Positions 17,370 to 27,687 of a DNA stretch of 64,000 nt are shown here, one piece after another. The stretch lies in the NCBI GenBank assembly GCA_048549915.1, contig JBLYYE010000010.1, forward strand, positions 86,807-150,806, in the 5' to 3' direction. The position numbers and the translations under genes were made by a program. The notes below the pieces were generated by a model, which was given only the letters and a program-made list of their open reading frames with translations, had not been told where the DNA came from and did not search any database. The DNA comes from LSUCC0057 sp048549915. GTDB lineage: Bacteria; Pseudomonadota; Gammaproteobacteria; Pseudomonadales; Porticoccaceae. Within the stretch, counting starts at the first letter, position 1, and the number at the start of each line of letters is the position of its first letter.

Positions 17370-19274
17370 CTAGCCATCTTCCAATATAGTTGCAATTTCA
17401 AACCACGCCTCTTCAGCACTCTCCAGCTCGGCGCGCAGAGCACCTTGCCCAGCCAGCTGCTCTTTAAGTTGCGCCTTATTCTGCTCATCGTAAGCTTCAG
17501 GCGCTGCCAGCCACTGCTCTATATCGGCAAGCTGCTGTTGGAGACGCTGCATTTCGCGCTCTAATGTCTGCTGCTTTTTGCGCAGAGGTGCCAGCTTGGC
17601 GCGCTGCTGGGCGGCCGCTTGGCGATCGGCGCGCCTATCCATCGAAGTCGGCGCGCCAGCTGCAGCTTCTTGCTGTGTCGCTTGCTGTAAACCAGACGGC
17701 TCAACGAGCCGATTCTGGTAGTCGGTCAAATCGCCGGCAAAGGACTCTACGCCACCATCGCAGACCAACAAGAAATCGTCGACGCTATTGCGCAGCAGAT
17801 GGCGATCGTGCGAAATCAGCACTAGCGCCCCCTCATAGGCGTTAATCGCTTCAGCTAGAGCCTGGCGCATATCGATATCCAAATGGTTGGTCGGCTCATC
17901 TAATAGCAACAGGTTAGGGCGCTGCCAAATAATCAGCGCCAGCGCTAAACGGGCTTTTTCGCCCCCAGAAAAATCTGCCACTGGGGCATCGACAGGGTCG
18001 CCGCGAAAATCGAAGCCGCCGAGAAAATCGCGCAATTTTTGATCGCTGACCGCAGCGCCCTCGCCACTGTGCAAACGCTGTAGATGCAGCAGCGGCGAGG
18101 CGGCGAGATCGAGTGCCTCTAACTGCTGCTGAGCAAAGTAGCCGACTCGCAATCGCTGCCCCTCAACACGCTCGCCCGAGAGCAGCTCCAATTCTGCCGT
18201 GAGACTTTTAACTAAGGTACTTTTACCGGCGCCATTGGGGCCGAGCAGGCCGATGCGGGCACCGGGCTGCAACTCAATATTCACTTTATGCAAAACTGCC
18301 CGGCCCGGGTAACCGAGCTGTGCTTCACTCAAACCCAGCAGTGCACCGTTACCCGCTGGGCTGTCGGGAAAGCGGAAACTAAACGGCGAATCAACATGCG
18401 CAGCGGCTATCTCATCCATGCGCGCCAGCTCTTTCAAACGGCTCTGGGCCTGGCGGGCTTTGCTCGCTTTGTAACGAAAGCGAGCGACAAACGCTTCGAC
18501 TTCGCTGCGCCGCACCCGCTGCTTCTCGGCCATAGCCGCTTGTAGAGCCAGCCGCTCTGCGCGGATCCTCTCGTAGGCACTGTAGTTGCCCCCGTAGGTG
18601 ACAATATCGCCCCCTTCTATACGCACCACGCGGTTGACTATCGCATCGAGGAAATCGCGATCGTGCGAGATAATCACCAAGGTGCCTGGGTAGCGCTGCA
18701 ACCAGCGCTCGAGCCACAGCGTGGCGTCGAGATCCAAGTGGTTTGTCGGCTCATCGAGCAGCAGTAGATCTGAGCGCGCAATCAACGCACGCGCCAAATT
18801 GAGCCGGATCTGCCAACCACCGGAAAACTCATCCACCGCGCGAGCCCCGTCACCTGCGGCAAAACCCAGCCCGTCGAGCAGTTGTTCGGCGCGGTTGGCA
18901 GCGGTGTATCCATCCAGCTCGTCGAGCCGCTGATAGGCTTGCGCGAGGGCGTTATCATCGCCGCACTCGCTGGCGCGGGTGATCTCAACTTCTGCTGCGC
19001 GCAGCTCGACATCGCCATCCAACAGATACTCCAGCGCGCTGCGCTCTGCGCCCAACACCTCCTGCTCCATATGGGCGACGCGCCAACTGCTGGGCATCGA
19101 CAATTCGCCAGCATCTAAACTTAGCTGTCCACACAACAACTTAAACAGCGAACTTTTACCGCAACCGTTGGGGCCAATCAGACCGACTTTATGGTCGGCA
19201 TGGATACGCACATCAGCGCCGCTGAAGAGCAACTTAGCTCCGCGGCGCAACTCGCCGCCACGCAGCTCAATCAC
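17370..19274 (-). CDS. yheS: ABC-F family ATPase, YheS type
   Basis: This 634-aa protein contains two ABC ATPase domains (Walker A GPNGCGKSS and GPNGAGKST; signatures EFSGGWQIRLNLA and DFSGGEKARLALA) joined by the ABC-F linker, and ends in a coiled-coil C-terminal region (about residues 540-630). It has no membrane segments. ABC-F proteins act on the ribosome during translation. The GTG at 19274 was chosen because it gives the family start MIxLR and a GAGG site 9 nt upstream; an ATG 9 nt further upstream is the alternative. The start overlaps the DUF3820 gene by 8 nt. Confidence 0.9.
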   Translation of the reverse strand: MIELRGGELRRGAKLLFSGADVRIHADHKVGLIGPNGCGKSSLFKLLCGQLSLDAGELSMPSSWRVAHMEQEVLGAERSALEYLLDGDVELRAAEVEITRASECGDDNALAQAYQRLDELDGYTAANRAEQLLDGLGFAAGDGARAVDEFSGGWQIRLNLARALIARSDLLLLDEPTNHLDLDATLWLERWLQRYPGTLVIISHDRDFLDAIVNRVVRIEGGDIVTYGGNYSAYERIRAERLALQAAMAEKQRVRRSEVEAFVARFRYKASKARQAQSRLKELARMDEIAAAHVDSPFSFRFPDSPAGNGALLGLSEAQLGYPGRAVLHKVNIELQPGARIGLLGPNGAGKSTLVKSLTAELELLSGERVEGQRLRVGYFAQQQLEALDLAASPLLHLQRLHSGEGAAVSDQKLRDFLGGFDFRGDPVDAPVADFSGGEKARLALALIIWQRPNLLLLDEPTNHLDIDMRQALAEAINAYEGALVLISHDRHLLRNSVDDFLLVCDGGVESFAGDLTDYQNRLVEPSGLQQATQQEAAAGAPTSMDRRADRQAAAQQRAKLAPLRKKQQTLEREMQRLQQQLADIEQWLAAPEAYDEQNKAQLKEQLAGQGALRAELESAEEAWFEIATILEDG

Positions 19275-19515
19275 GACTGTCATCCTCACCAAACTGCGGC
19301 TGGCTGCCTGCGGTGCGCAGCGGGTCTAACAGACGGCGCTGGCCGTTGCTGTGGATCTCCAGCGCCAACTCCAACAGCATCCCAAGCTCGCCGCACGGAA
19401 ACCCTTGGCGGCGAAACCAGAGCAGATACTCTTCGGGAAGGTCGATCAGTATGCGCCCAGCATATCGCCCAAACGGCATGGTCTGCCGCGCCAATTTTTT
19501 CAGCTGTTCCTGCAA
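19267..19515 (-). CDS. DUF3820 family small protein
   Basis: This 82-residue protein has the DUF3820 pattern MPFGRYAGRILIDLPEEYLL followed by WFRRQGFPCGELGMLL. The family is annotated loosely, sometimes as a quorum-sensing-regulated factor or an exonuclease-tail-like domain; its function is unknown. The open frame starts with TTG, preceded by AAGG at about 10 nt. An internal ATG would cut into the conserved region, so the TTG is preferred. It overlaps the ABC-F gene by 8 nt and is divergent from the M6 protease gene. Confidence 0.8.
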   Translation of the reverse strand: MQEQLKKLARQTMPFGRYAGRILIDLPEEYLLWFRRQGFPCGELGMLLELALEIHSNGQRRLLDPLRTAGSQPQFGEDDSRD

Positions 19516-19616
19516 TGTATTATTACCTTTTAATGCGCCAACCTCTCACAGGCCTGCGCGAAGGCGCTATGATAGAACAGCGTTACCCCGACCAACAGCA
19601 AAAACCCGAGAGAACC

Positions 19617-22442
19617 ATGCCAAATATCCAACGTTTCGCCCTCAGCGCCGTGTTTTTTGGCACTCTTTTAACTGGCGCTGGCTGTTCGCAACCCAGCCAT
19701 ACCGACTCTGCTCTGACAGCCCAAAATAGCGCTGCGGCAACCATGGTCGAACAGCTCGCCAATGGCCAGTTTGATCAACTCGGCCACATACAAATTGCCA
19801 CCGATAAGATCTCCCCGGTACGCGCTAAGGCCGAGCGCCCCCATCAGCTATTGGTACTTCCTGTCGCTTTTTCCGATGTCAGCTTCGATCGCTACTCTGG
19901 TGAGTTAGGGGCAGAAAATCTCAACCGCGACTATTTCCAGCACGCCCTGTTTGGCCGCGATGACAGCGGCCACTACTTACCGGGCACACTTCCACACTAC
20001 TATCTGCAGCAATCACAGGGGCGCTACCACATCGATGGCCGAGTGCTGCCAGTGGTAGAGCTACCGCAATCGCTCGCCGAGTTTGGTCGACCGCTGCGCA
20101 ATAGTGACGGCAGCTGGCGCAACGACAGCAAGCCTAGCCGCATGGTAAGCGCTGCCATACAGGCCGCATTCGCCGCACAACCCGACTACGACTGGCAGCA
20201 GCACGATATTTGGGATCCCACCGATTTTGATGGTGATGGCAACCGCAACGAAGCGGATGGCTACCTCGACCACTTAATTGTTGTCTATGCCGGCAAAGCG
20301 CAGTCCTCATGCCACGGCTTGTACAAACTTGCCGATCGCTTTACCAGTCGGCAAGATGAGACAGTTTTCGACACACTCAGCCCCGCAGAGTTAGCTTGCG
20401 CCAATCGGGTCTGGCCACATCGAAGCTCTATCACGGAGAATCTCGCCTTTGGCCCTACAATTGACGGCCGCCAACATCAGCGCGGTGGTGTACCGTTATC
20501 AGAGACTCTCTGGCTCTACGACTACAATATGCAGTCCGAATACACAGACGCCTCTACCTTCATACACGAATTTGGCCACTCCATCGGCCTGCCCGATCTC
20601 TACGCGTCGCGCACCAATAATTCCACTGCCAGCTGGGATCTGATGTCCTCAACCAGCTCGCCGCAACCCCAAGCACTGAGCAGCTGGTCGCGAATGATGC
20701 TCGGCTGGCTAGAGCCGTGTGTTGTTCGCCCACCCCAATTTGGTGGTGCCCAGCAAGGTGCCGTTGAGCAGCATGTGATGAATCTGCCCAACGCCCTTGC
20801 TAGTGAGAGCTGTGCTGCCACCATGGTAATTTTGCCGCCCAAAATCCGCGAGCTTAATCTCGGCCCTCTCGCGCCAAGCCATGGCTCACAAGCGGCCTAC
20901 AGCGGCCAAGGCAACGATCTGCAACGCAGTTTAACCCGCGAGTTTGATTTCACGGGCCAGAGCGCAAGCAGTGCGCCGTTGACGCTGCGTTTTGATGCCT
21001 GGTTTGATATTGAAGCCGATTGGGACTATCTCTACATAGAGGCTGCCGCAGCCGGCGAGCCGTTTACCCGACTACTGCCCATCGACCGCAGTGACAGTCG
21101 ACCAGACTCAGTAATGCCCTCTAAGCAGGGCCATGAGGGCAGCGGCTCACTACCCGGGCTAACCGGTCGCTCAGGGGACTTGGATGGTGATGGACGAGTT
21201 GAGAGCAACCCCGGCTGTGATCTCAGCGCAGAGCAGCCCAGTAACGCCGAGCAGATCGACACCGAACAACTCGATCTCTGTACTGAGCCAGTCTGGATCA
21301 CTGCCGAGTTCGATCTAGAGGCATGGAGAGGACGAGCTGTACGCCTGCGCTGGCACTACTTTACCGATGGGGCTGCAGTAAATGATGGCGCTCTGATCGA
21401 CAATATTCGCGTTGATGCGATCCAATATTTTGAAAATTTTGAAAAACCTAACGCGCTAGCAGCAGAGAGTGGCTGGATAAACAATGCGTTTAGCCTCTCC
21501 GGCGGCCAACACCGCCTGACTGTACCGCACTATCTTTTGCTCGAATATCGCGATCCCTACGCCGACTTTGCGCCGGCACTCAACTACGATGCCAGCCTGA
21601 CTAAGCCTGGACTGCTATTTTATCCAGAAGAAGGACGCACTGAACCGTCGTTTAAGGCCACTACGATTAACTACCGCTCCGGTCTTTTAGCGTGGTACTA
21701 CAACGCCGAATATCTGTGGAGCCAAAATGAACCCTCACAAAATGGTCCCGGCAAAGGTTTTTTGCTACTGCTAGATAGCACTGCGCAAGAGTTCTCTCTA
21801 CCCGGGTTGGAGGGCGAGCTAAAACAAGATGACAATGGCTGGCGCTCTTATCAGTTTGAGCCCGAACAGCAGCCGTTACTCAAACAGCGCTATATCGAAA
21901 CTGCCTGTTTTTTGCGCCGGGCCGACTATTTCCCCAGCGAGCTGCGCGACCAATACAGCGAGCTCTGTGGCAGTTCAGCCGCTCCTTCAGTTGAAACTGT
22001 GACCTACCAGGACCGCCCACTGCGCTACGGCTACACCATCATTAACGAGCTACTGCCCGGTAATAGCCGGCAACAGTTCAAAGCCGCCAGCAGCTTTTAC
22101 GATATGCAGCCGCGCGCCGGCGAACCGTTCTACCGGCTTTACGACCGTCTATTGCGCAATCGCCACAGTGCCGATGCCCCTTTCGCACTAGAACCTTTTG
22201 AAGCGGGCCGGATAACCTGGCAGATAGATGACCAGGGACGAGTAGTGGAACAGAGTCGCTCACCGTTTGCCCCAGTTGCTGAGTTCGATGGGCGCAGCCC
22301 CGAGCGCTTTATCAACCCTAACCTGCCCTTTGGCAGTGTTGCCCTGCCCGCTCTGCCGTTTAGCTTTAAACTGCGTCAGCCCAATAGTGATATTGCCCCC
22401 AATGCAGCCATCGGCATTGAATACCAATGGCACAGGGAATGA
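19617..22442 (+). CDS. M6 family (immune inhibitor A-like) metalloprotease, probable lipoprotein
   Basis: This 941-aa exported protein starts with a signal peptide whose end, LLTGAGC, resembles a lipobox although position -3 is Gly rather than Leu. The zinc protease motif is complete: HEFGHSIGLPD, with the M6-type HExxHxxGxxD pattern. Acidic loops such as DFDGDGNRNEADG and DLDGDGRVE suggest calcium sites. The C-terminal half is beta-rich, like the accessory domains of InhA. The ATG has a GAGAGA site 5 nt upstream; the open frame continues upstream without other support. It is probably an outer-surface or periplasmic endopeptidase. Confidence 0.88.
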   Translation: MPNIQRFALSAVFFGTLLTGAGCSQPSHTDSALTAQNSAAATMVEQLANGQFDQLGHIQIATDKISPVRAKAERPHQLLVLPVAFSDVSFDRYSGELGAENLNRDYFQHALFGRDDSGHYLPGTLPHYYLQQSQGRYHIDGRVLPVVELPQSLAEFGRPLRNSDGSWRNDSKPSRMVSAAIQAAFAAQPDYDWQQHDIWDPTDFDGDGNRNEADGYLDHLIVVYAGKAQSSCHGLYKLADRFTSRQDETVFDTLSPAELACANRVWPHRSSITENLAFGPTIDGRQHQRGGVPLSETLWLYDYNMQSEYTDASTFIHEFGHSIGLPDLYASRTNNSTASWDLMSSTSSPQPQALSSWSRMMLGWLEPCVVRPPQFGGAQQGAVEQHVMNLPNALASESCAATMVILPPKIRELNLGPLAPSHGSQAAYSGQGNDLQRSLTREFDFTGQSASSAPLTLRFDAWFDIEADWDYLYIEAAAAGEPFTRLLPIDRSDSRPDSVMPSKQGHEGSGSLPGLTGRSGDLDGDGRVESNPGCDLSAEQPSNAEQIDTEQLDLCTEPVWITAEFDLEAWRGRAVRLRWHYFTDGAAVNDGALIDNIRVDAIQYFENFEKPNALAAESGWINNAFSLSGGQHRLTVPHYLLLEYRDPYADFAPALNYDASLTKPGLLFYPEEGRTEPSFKATTINYRSGLLAWYYNAEYLWSQNEPSQNGPGKGFLLLLDSTAQEFSLPGLEGELKQDDNGWRSYQFEPEQQPLLKQRYIETACFLRRADYFPSELRDQYSELCGSSAAPSVETVTYQDRPLRYGYTIINELLPGNSRQQFKAASSFYDMQPRAGEPFYRLYDRLLRNRHSADAPFALEPFEAGRITWQIDDQGRVVEQSRSPFAPVAEFDGRSPERFINPNLPFGSVALPALPFSFKLRQPNSDIAPNAAIGIEYQWHRE

Positions 22443-22563
22443 GGCACAAAAATAAAGCCGCTGTTCGTCAACCTTGCCAGCCCAGCTGCGTTATAGATGT
22501 TGTGAACGAGCAATAAACCGCTCATAACAGCTACACAACTGCGACATAAACAGGAGCACCACT

Positions 22564-22899
22564 ATGAACAGACAACCCCTATCATTGACCCAAAAATTCG
22601 GTATAACAGTGTTGGCTTGTGCCATCACAACTCTGGCAGCTAGCCCAGCCTTGGCGGACAAAAAAAGCCACCGCGGGCCAGACCGCGGCATGTTTGAGCG
22701 CGTCGACAGTGACAGTGACGGCTATATCAGCAGCGCCGAGCACGCCGCAGGAGTAGCCGCTATGACCGCTAAAATGAACCAGCGTTTTGCTGATATGGAT
22801 GCCGATAGTGACGGCAGAGTTTCAAAGGAAGAAGCTGAAGAGCACCATCGCGCCATGCGCGCAGAGCGTCGCGACAAGTATCGCGAAGAGCGCGACTAA
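22564..22899 (+). CDS. Small exported EF-hand calcium-binding protein
   Basis: This 111-aa protein has a signal peptide (about residues 1-31, ending ASPALA). Two EF-hand loops follow, DSDSDGYISSAE and DADSDGRVSKEE, each with the 1-3-5-12 acidic or Asn/Ser spacing for calcium. The tail is highly charged (RAERRDKYREERD). An AGGAG ribosome-binding site precedes the ATG. It lies 121 nt after the M6 protease on the same strand and is followed by a clear terminator. A calcium-buffering or regulatory role in the periplasm is inferred. Confidence 0.85.
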   Translation: MNRQPLSLTQKFGITVLACAITTLAASPALADKKSHRGPDRGMFERVDSDSDGYISSAEHAAGVAAMTAKMNQRFADMDADSDGRVSKEEAEEHHRAMRAERRDKYREERD

Positions 22900-22918
22900 G
22901 CTCTTTGACCGATGTAAC

Positions 22919-22944
22919 AGCCCCGCTATGCGGGGCTTTTGTTT
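22919..22944 (+). terminator. Rho-independent terminator after the EF-hand gene
   Basis: AGCCCCG and CGGGGCT form a GC-rich stem around the short loop region CTATG, followed by TTTTGTTT. It lies 20 nt past the stop codon and separates this gene from rapA. Confidence 0.9.
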
Positions 22945-23032
22945 GTATAAAAACAACAAAATTCCCTGTATCGCTGGCATTTTATTGTGTGCCGCTTAAG
23001 ATGTTCGTCTCATTGACCGATACGGCGTAACT

Positions 23033-25909
23033 ATGCAATCTACATCCGCCAGCGACAGCTCTGCGACACCTACTCCCGGCCAGCGCTGGATCAATGAGGC
23101 GGAGCTCGAGCTCGGTCTCGCGACATTGATCGATAGCGACCCGCGCACAGTTACCTTGCTATTTGCTCAAAGTGAAGAGAGTCGCTGCTATGCACTCAAC
23201 TCGGCACCACTGGTGCGGATCAGTTTTTCTGCCGGCGACACTATTCAGTTTTACCCCGGCGCTGATCCACAGCAAACTCTGCAAAGCGCAGAGGTAATTG
23301 AGGCGATCGATGACAGCGGGCTGCTGTTTTATCGGGCGACTAACAACAACGGTGAAAGTGTTGTCCCAGAGGGCTGGATAGATCCCTACATGCCCCTGCA
23401 CCGCCCTAAATTGCGACTCTTTAGCGGCCAGTTCGACAGTGGCCACTGGTTTGAGCTGCGCCGCAGCGCACGCCAAGCGGCGCAGCAACAGACCGCCGAT
23501 CCGCTGCGCGGGCTCAGTAGCGGCCGTATTGCACTGCTTCCGCATCAACTCTATATCATCCATCAAGTCGCTAATCGCCACCGTCCGCGGGTGCTTTTGG
23601 CAGATGAAGTAGGGCTGGGCAAAACCATCGAAGCCGGCGCGATCATCAACAGCCAAAAACTCAACGGCCGCGCTGAACGGGTTCTGGTGTTAGTACCCGA
23701 ACCACTGGTGCACCAGTGGTTGGTCGAGTTGCGCCGGCGCTTTCACCTAGAGCCGACTCTACTCGATAACGAGCGTCTGATAGAACTCGGCGAAGAGCAG
23801 AGCCTCAACCCCTTTGAACAGTGCCAACTAGCTATCTGTTCGCAAGACCTTATCTGCGACCCCCACTGGCAGAGCCTCGCCGTGCAAGCTGGCTGGGATC
23901 TGGTCGTGGTCGACGAGGCCCACCACCTGCAGTGGCATTCACAGCCTGACTTGGTCAGTGCCCAGTACCGAGCAGTAGAGGCGCTGAGCAGCGCTACCGA
24001 CGGCTTGTTACTGCTCACTGCGACACCCCAGCAGCTCGGCATCGAAAGCCATTTCGCCCGTCTGCGCCTGCTCGACCCCGATCGTTTTCACTCCCTTGAT
24101 CAGTACAGCAATGAGCAGCAACAACTTCTGCCGCTCGCCCAAGTGCTGGATGAAATCGATAGCGGCGCACAATTGAACACTGGCTTATTAGATTTTTTAC
24201 AACCGCTACTGAGTAAAAATGAGCAACAGCTGTTAGCACAGCAGCAGACCAATCGCGAAGACCCCCTTTTGCGCAGAGCACTCTGTGCCGCACTGCTCGA
24301 CTACCACGGCACAGGTCGCGTGCTCTACCGCAATAGCCGCTCTGCGGTCGGGGGTTTTGCCAAGCGTCGCGCGCATCCACATCTACTGCCGCCACCTGCG
24401 CAATACTCAGCCGCCAACCTCGCTAGCCCCACACCTGAACAGCATTATCGCAACAGCGGCGGCAACGATTGGACACGGATAGATCCACGCGTAGCCTGGC
24501 TGCTCAACAAACTCAAAGAGTTATCGGGTGAAAAACTACTAGTAATTATTCACTGTGCCGAAAGCGCTCTAGATCTTGTCGATTATCTGCGCATCAAGCG
24601 CGGCATACTGGCGGCTGTATTCCACCCGGAGATGAGTGTTGTCGAGCGCGACCGCAGTGCCGCCATGTTTGCTGACGAACCCGACTGCCCTCTATTGATC
24701 TGCTCAGAGATCGGTAGTGAAGGACGCAACTTTCAATTTGCCCACCACCTGGTGCTACTTGATCTACCCGCCAATCCCGATCTACTCGAGCAGCGCATTG
24801 GCCGTCTCGATCGCATCGGTCAACAGCACACTGTGGAGATCCATCTGCCACTGCTAGCCAATTCAGCCCAGCACAAATTACTGCGCTGGCACCACGAAGC
24901 GGCAGATGCTATCGAGCAGCACAGCCCCGCAGCCGAGCCTCTCTACCGCCAATATGTCGACCAGATCGAGCTCTACAAAGCGACCAGCAGTGAGTTCGAC
25001 GCACTAATTGTCGCTGCGGCCGCCGACCATCAGCAGCTCAAAAAAACACTCAGCGCAGGTCGCGACAGACTGTTGGAGCGCAACAGCTGCCGGCAACCCG
25101 AAGCCAACGAGATCGCTGAAATGCTGGTTGAATCCGAGGGTCAATCAACCTTGCGCGACTTCATGGCGACTCTTGTAGACGCGTGGGGTGTCGAGCGCGA
25201 AGCGGTTGACGAGCACAGCTGGGTGCTACACCCGAGCAGTGAGATGGCCGAGCCGTTTCCGCACTTAGATGAAGGTGGCGCCACCGTTACATTTGATCGC
25301 GCTACCGCCTTGCAGCGAGAGGAACAACTGTTTTTAACCTGGGACCACCCGATGGTACTCGCAGCTAATGAGCAACTGCTGCGCAGCAGCCGCGGTAACA
25401 CCGCTTTGGCGACTCTCGATGGTCGCCCGCTGAGCAAAATAGGCATCGCCGCCGGTACCATTTTAGTCGAACTCTGTTACCTACTCGAGGCGCCGCAACC
25501 CGGTAGTCGTTATCTCGCACCCACCGCCTCGCGATGGCTTTTTGATGAAGAGGGGCGCAATTTAGCCGGGCCACTCAAACCAGAGATTCTTAGCCAGCTG
25601 TGCAAGCCGGTGGGCCGACGCCTGGCCACCCAAGCCGCAAAAACCAAACAGCACGAGTTGCGCAAACTGATTGAATTGGGCGAGCAGACTGCCAAGGCCG
25701 AGTCGGAAAAACTCGTCGCTGCCGCAGCGGTAAAAGCAGAACAGCAAATAACTCTTGAGCTGGATCGATTGCAGACACTCGCCGAGCGCAACCCTCTAGT
25801 TGATAGTAGCGAGCTGGCCGCGCTCGAACTAGAGAGAAAAACATTGGCCGATTTGCTGCCGCGCCTGCAGCTGCGACTCGATGCCGTGCGCGTTATTGTT
25901 GTGACATAA
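23033..25909 (+). CDS. rapA: RNA polymerase-associated ATPase RapA
   Basis: RapA (HepA) is a Swi2/Snf2-type ATPase that binds RNA polymerase and helps recycle it after transcription. The 958-aa length matches the family. The N-terminal Tudor-like region starts GQRWINEAELELGLATL. Helicase motifs are intact: DEVGLGKTIEAG (I), VVDEAHH (II), LLLTATP (III), and QRIGRLDRIGQ (VI). The C-terminal region is family-specific. The gene follows a terminator and is on the same strand as ettA, about 100 nt further on. Confidence 0.96.
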   Translation: MQSTSASDSSATPTPGQRWINEAELELGLATLIDSDPRTVTLLFAQSEESRCYALNSAPLVRISFSAGDTIQFYPGADPQQTLQSAEVIEAIDDSGLLFYRATNNNGESVVPEGWIDPYMPLHRPKLRLFSGQFDSGHWFELRRSARQAAQQQTADPLRGLSSGRIALLPHQLYIIHQVANRHRPRVLLADEVGLGKTIEAGAIINSQKLNGRAERVLVLVPEPLVHQWLVELRRRFHLEPTLLDNERLIELGEEQSLNPFEQCQLAICSQDLICDPHWQSLAVQAGWDLVVVDEAHHLQWHSQPDLVSAQYRAVEALSSATDGLLLLTATPQQLGIESHFARLRLLDPDRFHSLDQYSNEQQQLLPLAQVLDEIDSGAQLNTGLLDFLQPLLSKNEQQLLAQQQTNREDPLLRRALCAALLDYHGTGRVLYRNSRSAVGGFAKRRAHPHLLPPPAQYSAANLASPTPEQHYRNSGGNDWTRIDPRVAWLLNKLKELSGEKLLVIIHCAESALDLVDYLRIKRGILAAVFHPEMSVVERDRSAAMFADEPDCPLLICSEIGSEGRNFQFAHHLVLLDLPANPDLLEQRIGRLDRIGQQHTVEIHLPLLANSAQHKLLRWHHEAADAIEQHSPAAEPLYRQYVDQIELYKATSSEFDALIVAAAADHQQLKKTLSAGRDRLLERNSCRQPEANEIAEMLVESEGQSTLRDFMATLVDAWGVEREAVDEHSWVLHPSSEMAEPFPHLDEGGATVTFDRATALQREEQLFLTWDHPMVLAANEQLLRSSRGNTALATLDGRPLSKIGIAAGTILVELCYLLEAPQPGSRYLAPTASRWLFDEEGRNLAGPLKPEILSQLCKPVGRRLATQAAKTKQHELRKLIELGEQTAKAESEKLVAAAAVKAEQQITLELDRLQTLAERNPLVDSSELAALELERKTLADLLPRLQLRLDAVRVIVVT

Positions 25910-26012
25910 CCGCCTCAGTGCGGGACTCTACTGCGCCTCCACATTAGTTTACAATCCACGCACAACATCGCCGCAATGGCGCAATAAACTATTTTAAACA
26001 GTGAGAACTTGT

Positions 26013-27677
26013 ATGGCCCAATATGTCTACTCTATGAATCGCGTCGGCAAAATTGTCCCGCCCAAACGCCAAATTCTTAAAGACATCTCTCTGTCATTTT
26101 TCCCCGGCGCAAAAATTGGCGTGCTTGGCCTCAACGGCTCGGGCAAATCAACACTGTTAAAAATTATGGCTGGGCTGGATACCGACATCCAAGGTGAAGC
26201 TCGGCCTATGCCCGACATTAAAGTCGGCTACCTCCCCCAAGAGCCACAGTTAGATCCGCAAAAAGATGTCCGCGGCAATGTTGAAGACGGTGTTCGTGAG
26301 GCTGTCGATGCACTCGCTGGCCTCGAGCAGGTTTTTGTCGACTATGCCGATCCCGATGCTGACTTTGATGCCCTGGCCAAAAAACAGGAGCGCCTCGAGG
26401 CCGTAATCGAGGCGTGGGACGCGCACAATCTCGACCATACACTGGAGGTCGCTGCCGACTCACTGCGGCTGCCGCCGTGGGATGCTGATGTCACTAAACT
26501 CTCTGGAGGTGAACGCCGCCGGGTAGCACTGTGTCGCCTGCTGCTTTCGCGCCCCGATATGATCTTGCTCGACGAACCGACCAACCACTTGGATGCCGAA
26601 TCAGTCTACTGGCTGGAGAAATTCCTCGAAGGGTTCTCAGGCACCGTGGTTGCTGTCACGCACGACCGCTACTTCCTCGACAACGTTGCCGGTTGGATTC
26701 TCGAGCTCGACCGCGGCCACGGCATTCCCTACGAGGGCAATTACACCACTTGGCTAGAAACCAAAGAGAAACGTTTAGAGCAAGAGTCGCGCGAAGAGTC
26801 TGCACACGTTAAATCAATGAAAGAAGAGCTCGAGTGGGTGCGCCAAAATCCCAAAGGCCGCCAAGCTAAGAGTAAGGCGCGGCTCGCGCGCTTTGAAGAG
26901 ATGCAATCTCGCGAGTTTCAGGCGCGCAACGAAACCAATGAAATTTATATTCCCCCGGGCGAACGACTCGGCGACAAAGTCATTGAGCTCGAGGGTGTCA
27001 GTAAAGGTTTCAATGACCGACTGTTGATCGACGACTTGTCACTGTCGATTCCCAAAGGCGCTATTGTCGGTATTATCGGTGGCAACGGCGCGGGCAAATC
27101 GACGCTGTTTAAGCTGATCAGCGGTACTGAGACTCCAGACTCAGGCAGTGTTGTACTCGGTGAGACCGTCAAGCTGGCGGTGGTCGACCAGAGCCGCGAC
27201 TCCTTAGATGACAGCAAAAGTGTCTGGGAAGCAGTATCCGACGGCGCTGACTTAATCAAAATTGGTGGCTACGAAGTCTCCTCGCGCGCCTATATCGGCC
27301 GTTTCAACTTTAAAGGTTCGGACCAACAGAAAAGAGTCGGCGACCTCTCTGGCGGTGAGCGCGGGCGCCTGCATCTAGCCAATACTCTCAAGCAGGGGGC
27401 CAACGTGCTGCTACTCGATGAGCCGTCTAATGATCTCGATGTCGAGACCCTGCGCGCACTAGAAGAGGCGGTTTTGGCATTCCCAGGCTGTGTCTTGGTG
27501 ATTTCGCACGACCGCTGGTTCTTGGATCGCGTTGCCACTCATATCATTGCTTTTGAGGGCAACAGCGAAGTGGTCTTACACGAAGGCAACTTCACCGACT
27601 ACCATGAAGATCTGATCAAACGGCGGGGCAACGACAGCCAACCGCAACGCATCAAATACAAACCGTTAAAAAATTAA
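26013..27677 (+). CDS. ettA: Energy-dependent translational throttle protein EttA
   Basis: EttA is an ABC-F ATPase that binds the ribosomal E site and gates early elongation according to the ATP/ADP ratio. The protein is 554 aa, essentially the family length. It has two ABC domains (GLNGSGKST and GGNGAGKST; signatures LSGGERRRVAL and LSGGERGRLHL) and the conserved start MAQYVYSMNRVGK. The ATG at 26013 gives this start; an in-frame GTG 12 nt upstream was rejected. The hotdog gene follows after about 10 nt and is probably co-transcribed. Confidence 0.97.
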   Translation: MAQYVYSMNRVGKIVPPKRQILKDISLSFFPGAKIGVLGLNGSGKSTLLKIMAGLDTDIQGEARPMPDIKVGYLPQEPQLDPQKDVRGNVEDGVREAVDALAGLEQVFVDYADPDADFDALAKKQERLEAVIEAWDAHNLDHTLEVAADSLRLPPWDADVTKLSGGERRRVALCRLLLSRPDMILLDEPTNHLDAESVYWLEKFLEGFSGTVVAVTHDRYFLDNVAGWILELDRGHGIPYEGNYTTWLETKEKRLEQESREESAHVKSMKEELEWVRQNPKGRQAKSKARLARFEEMQSREFQARNETNEIYIPPGERLGDKVIELEGVSKGFNDRLLIDDLSLSIPKGAIVGIIGGNGAGKSTLFKLISGTETPDSGSVVLGETVKLAVVDQSRDSLDDSKSVWEAVSDGADLIKIGGYEVSSRAYIGRFNFKGSDQQKRVGDLSGGERGRLHLANTLKQGANVLLLDEPSNDLDVETLRALEEAVLAFPGCVLVISHDRWFLDRVATHIIAFEGNSEVVLHEGNFTDYHEDLIKRRGNDSQPQRIKYKPLKN

Positions 27678-27687
27678 GGGGATGAAG

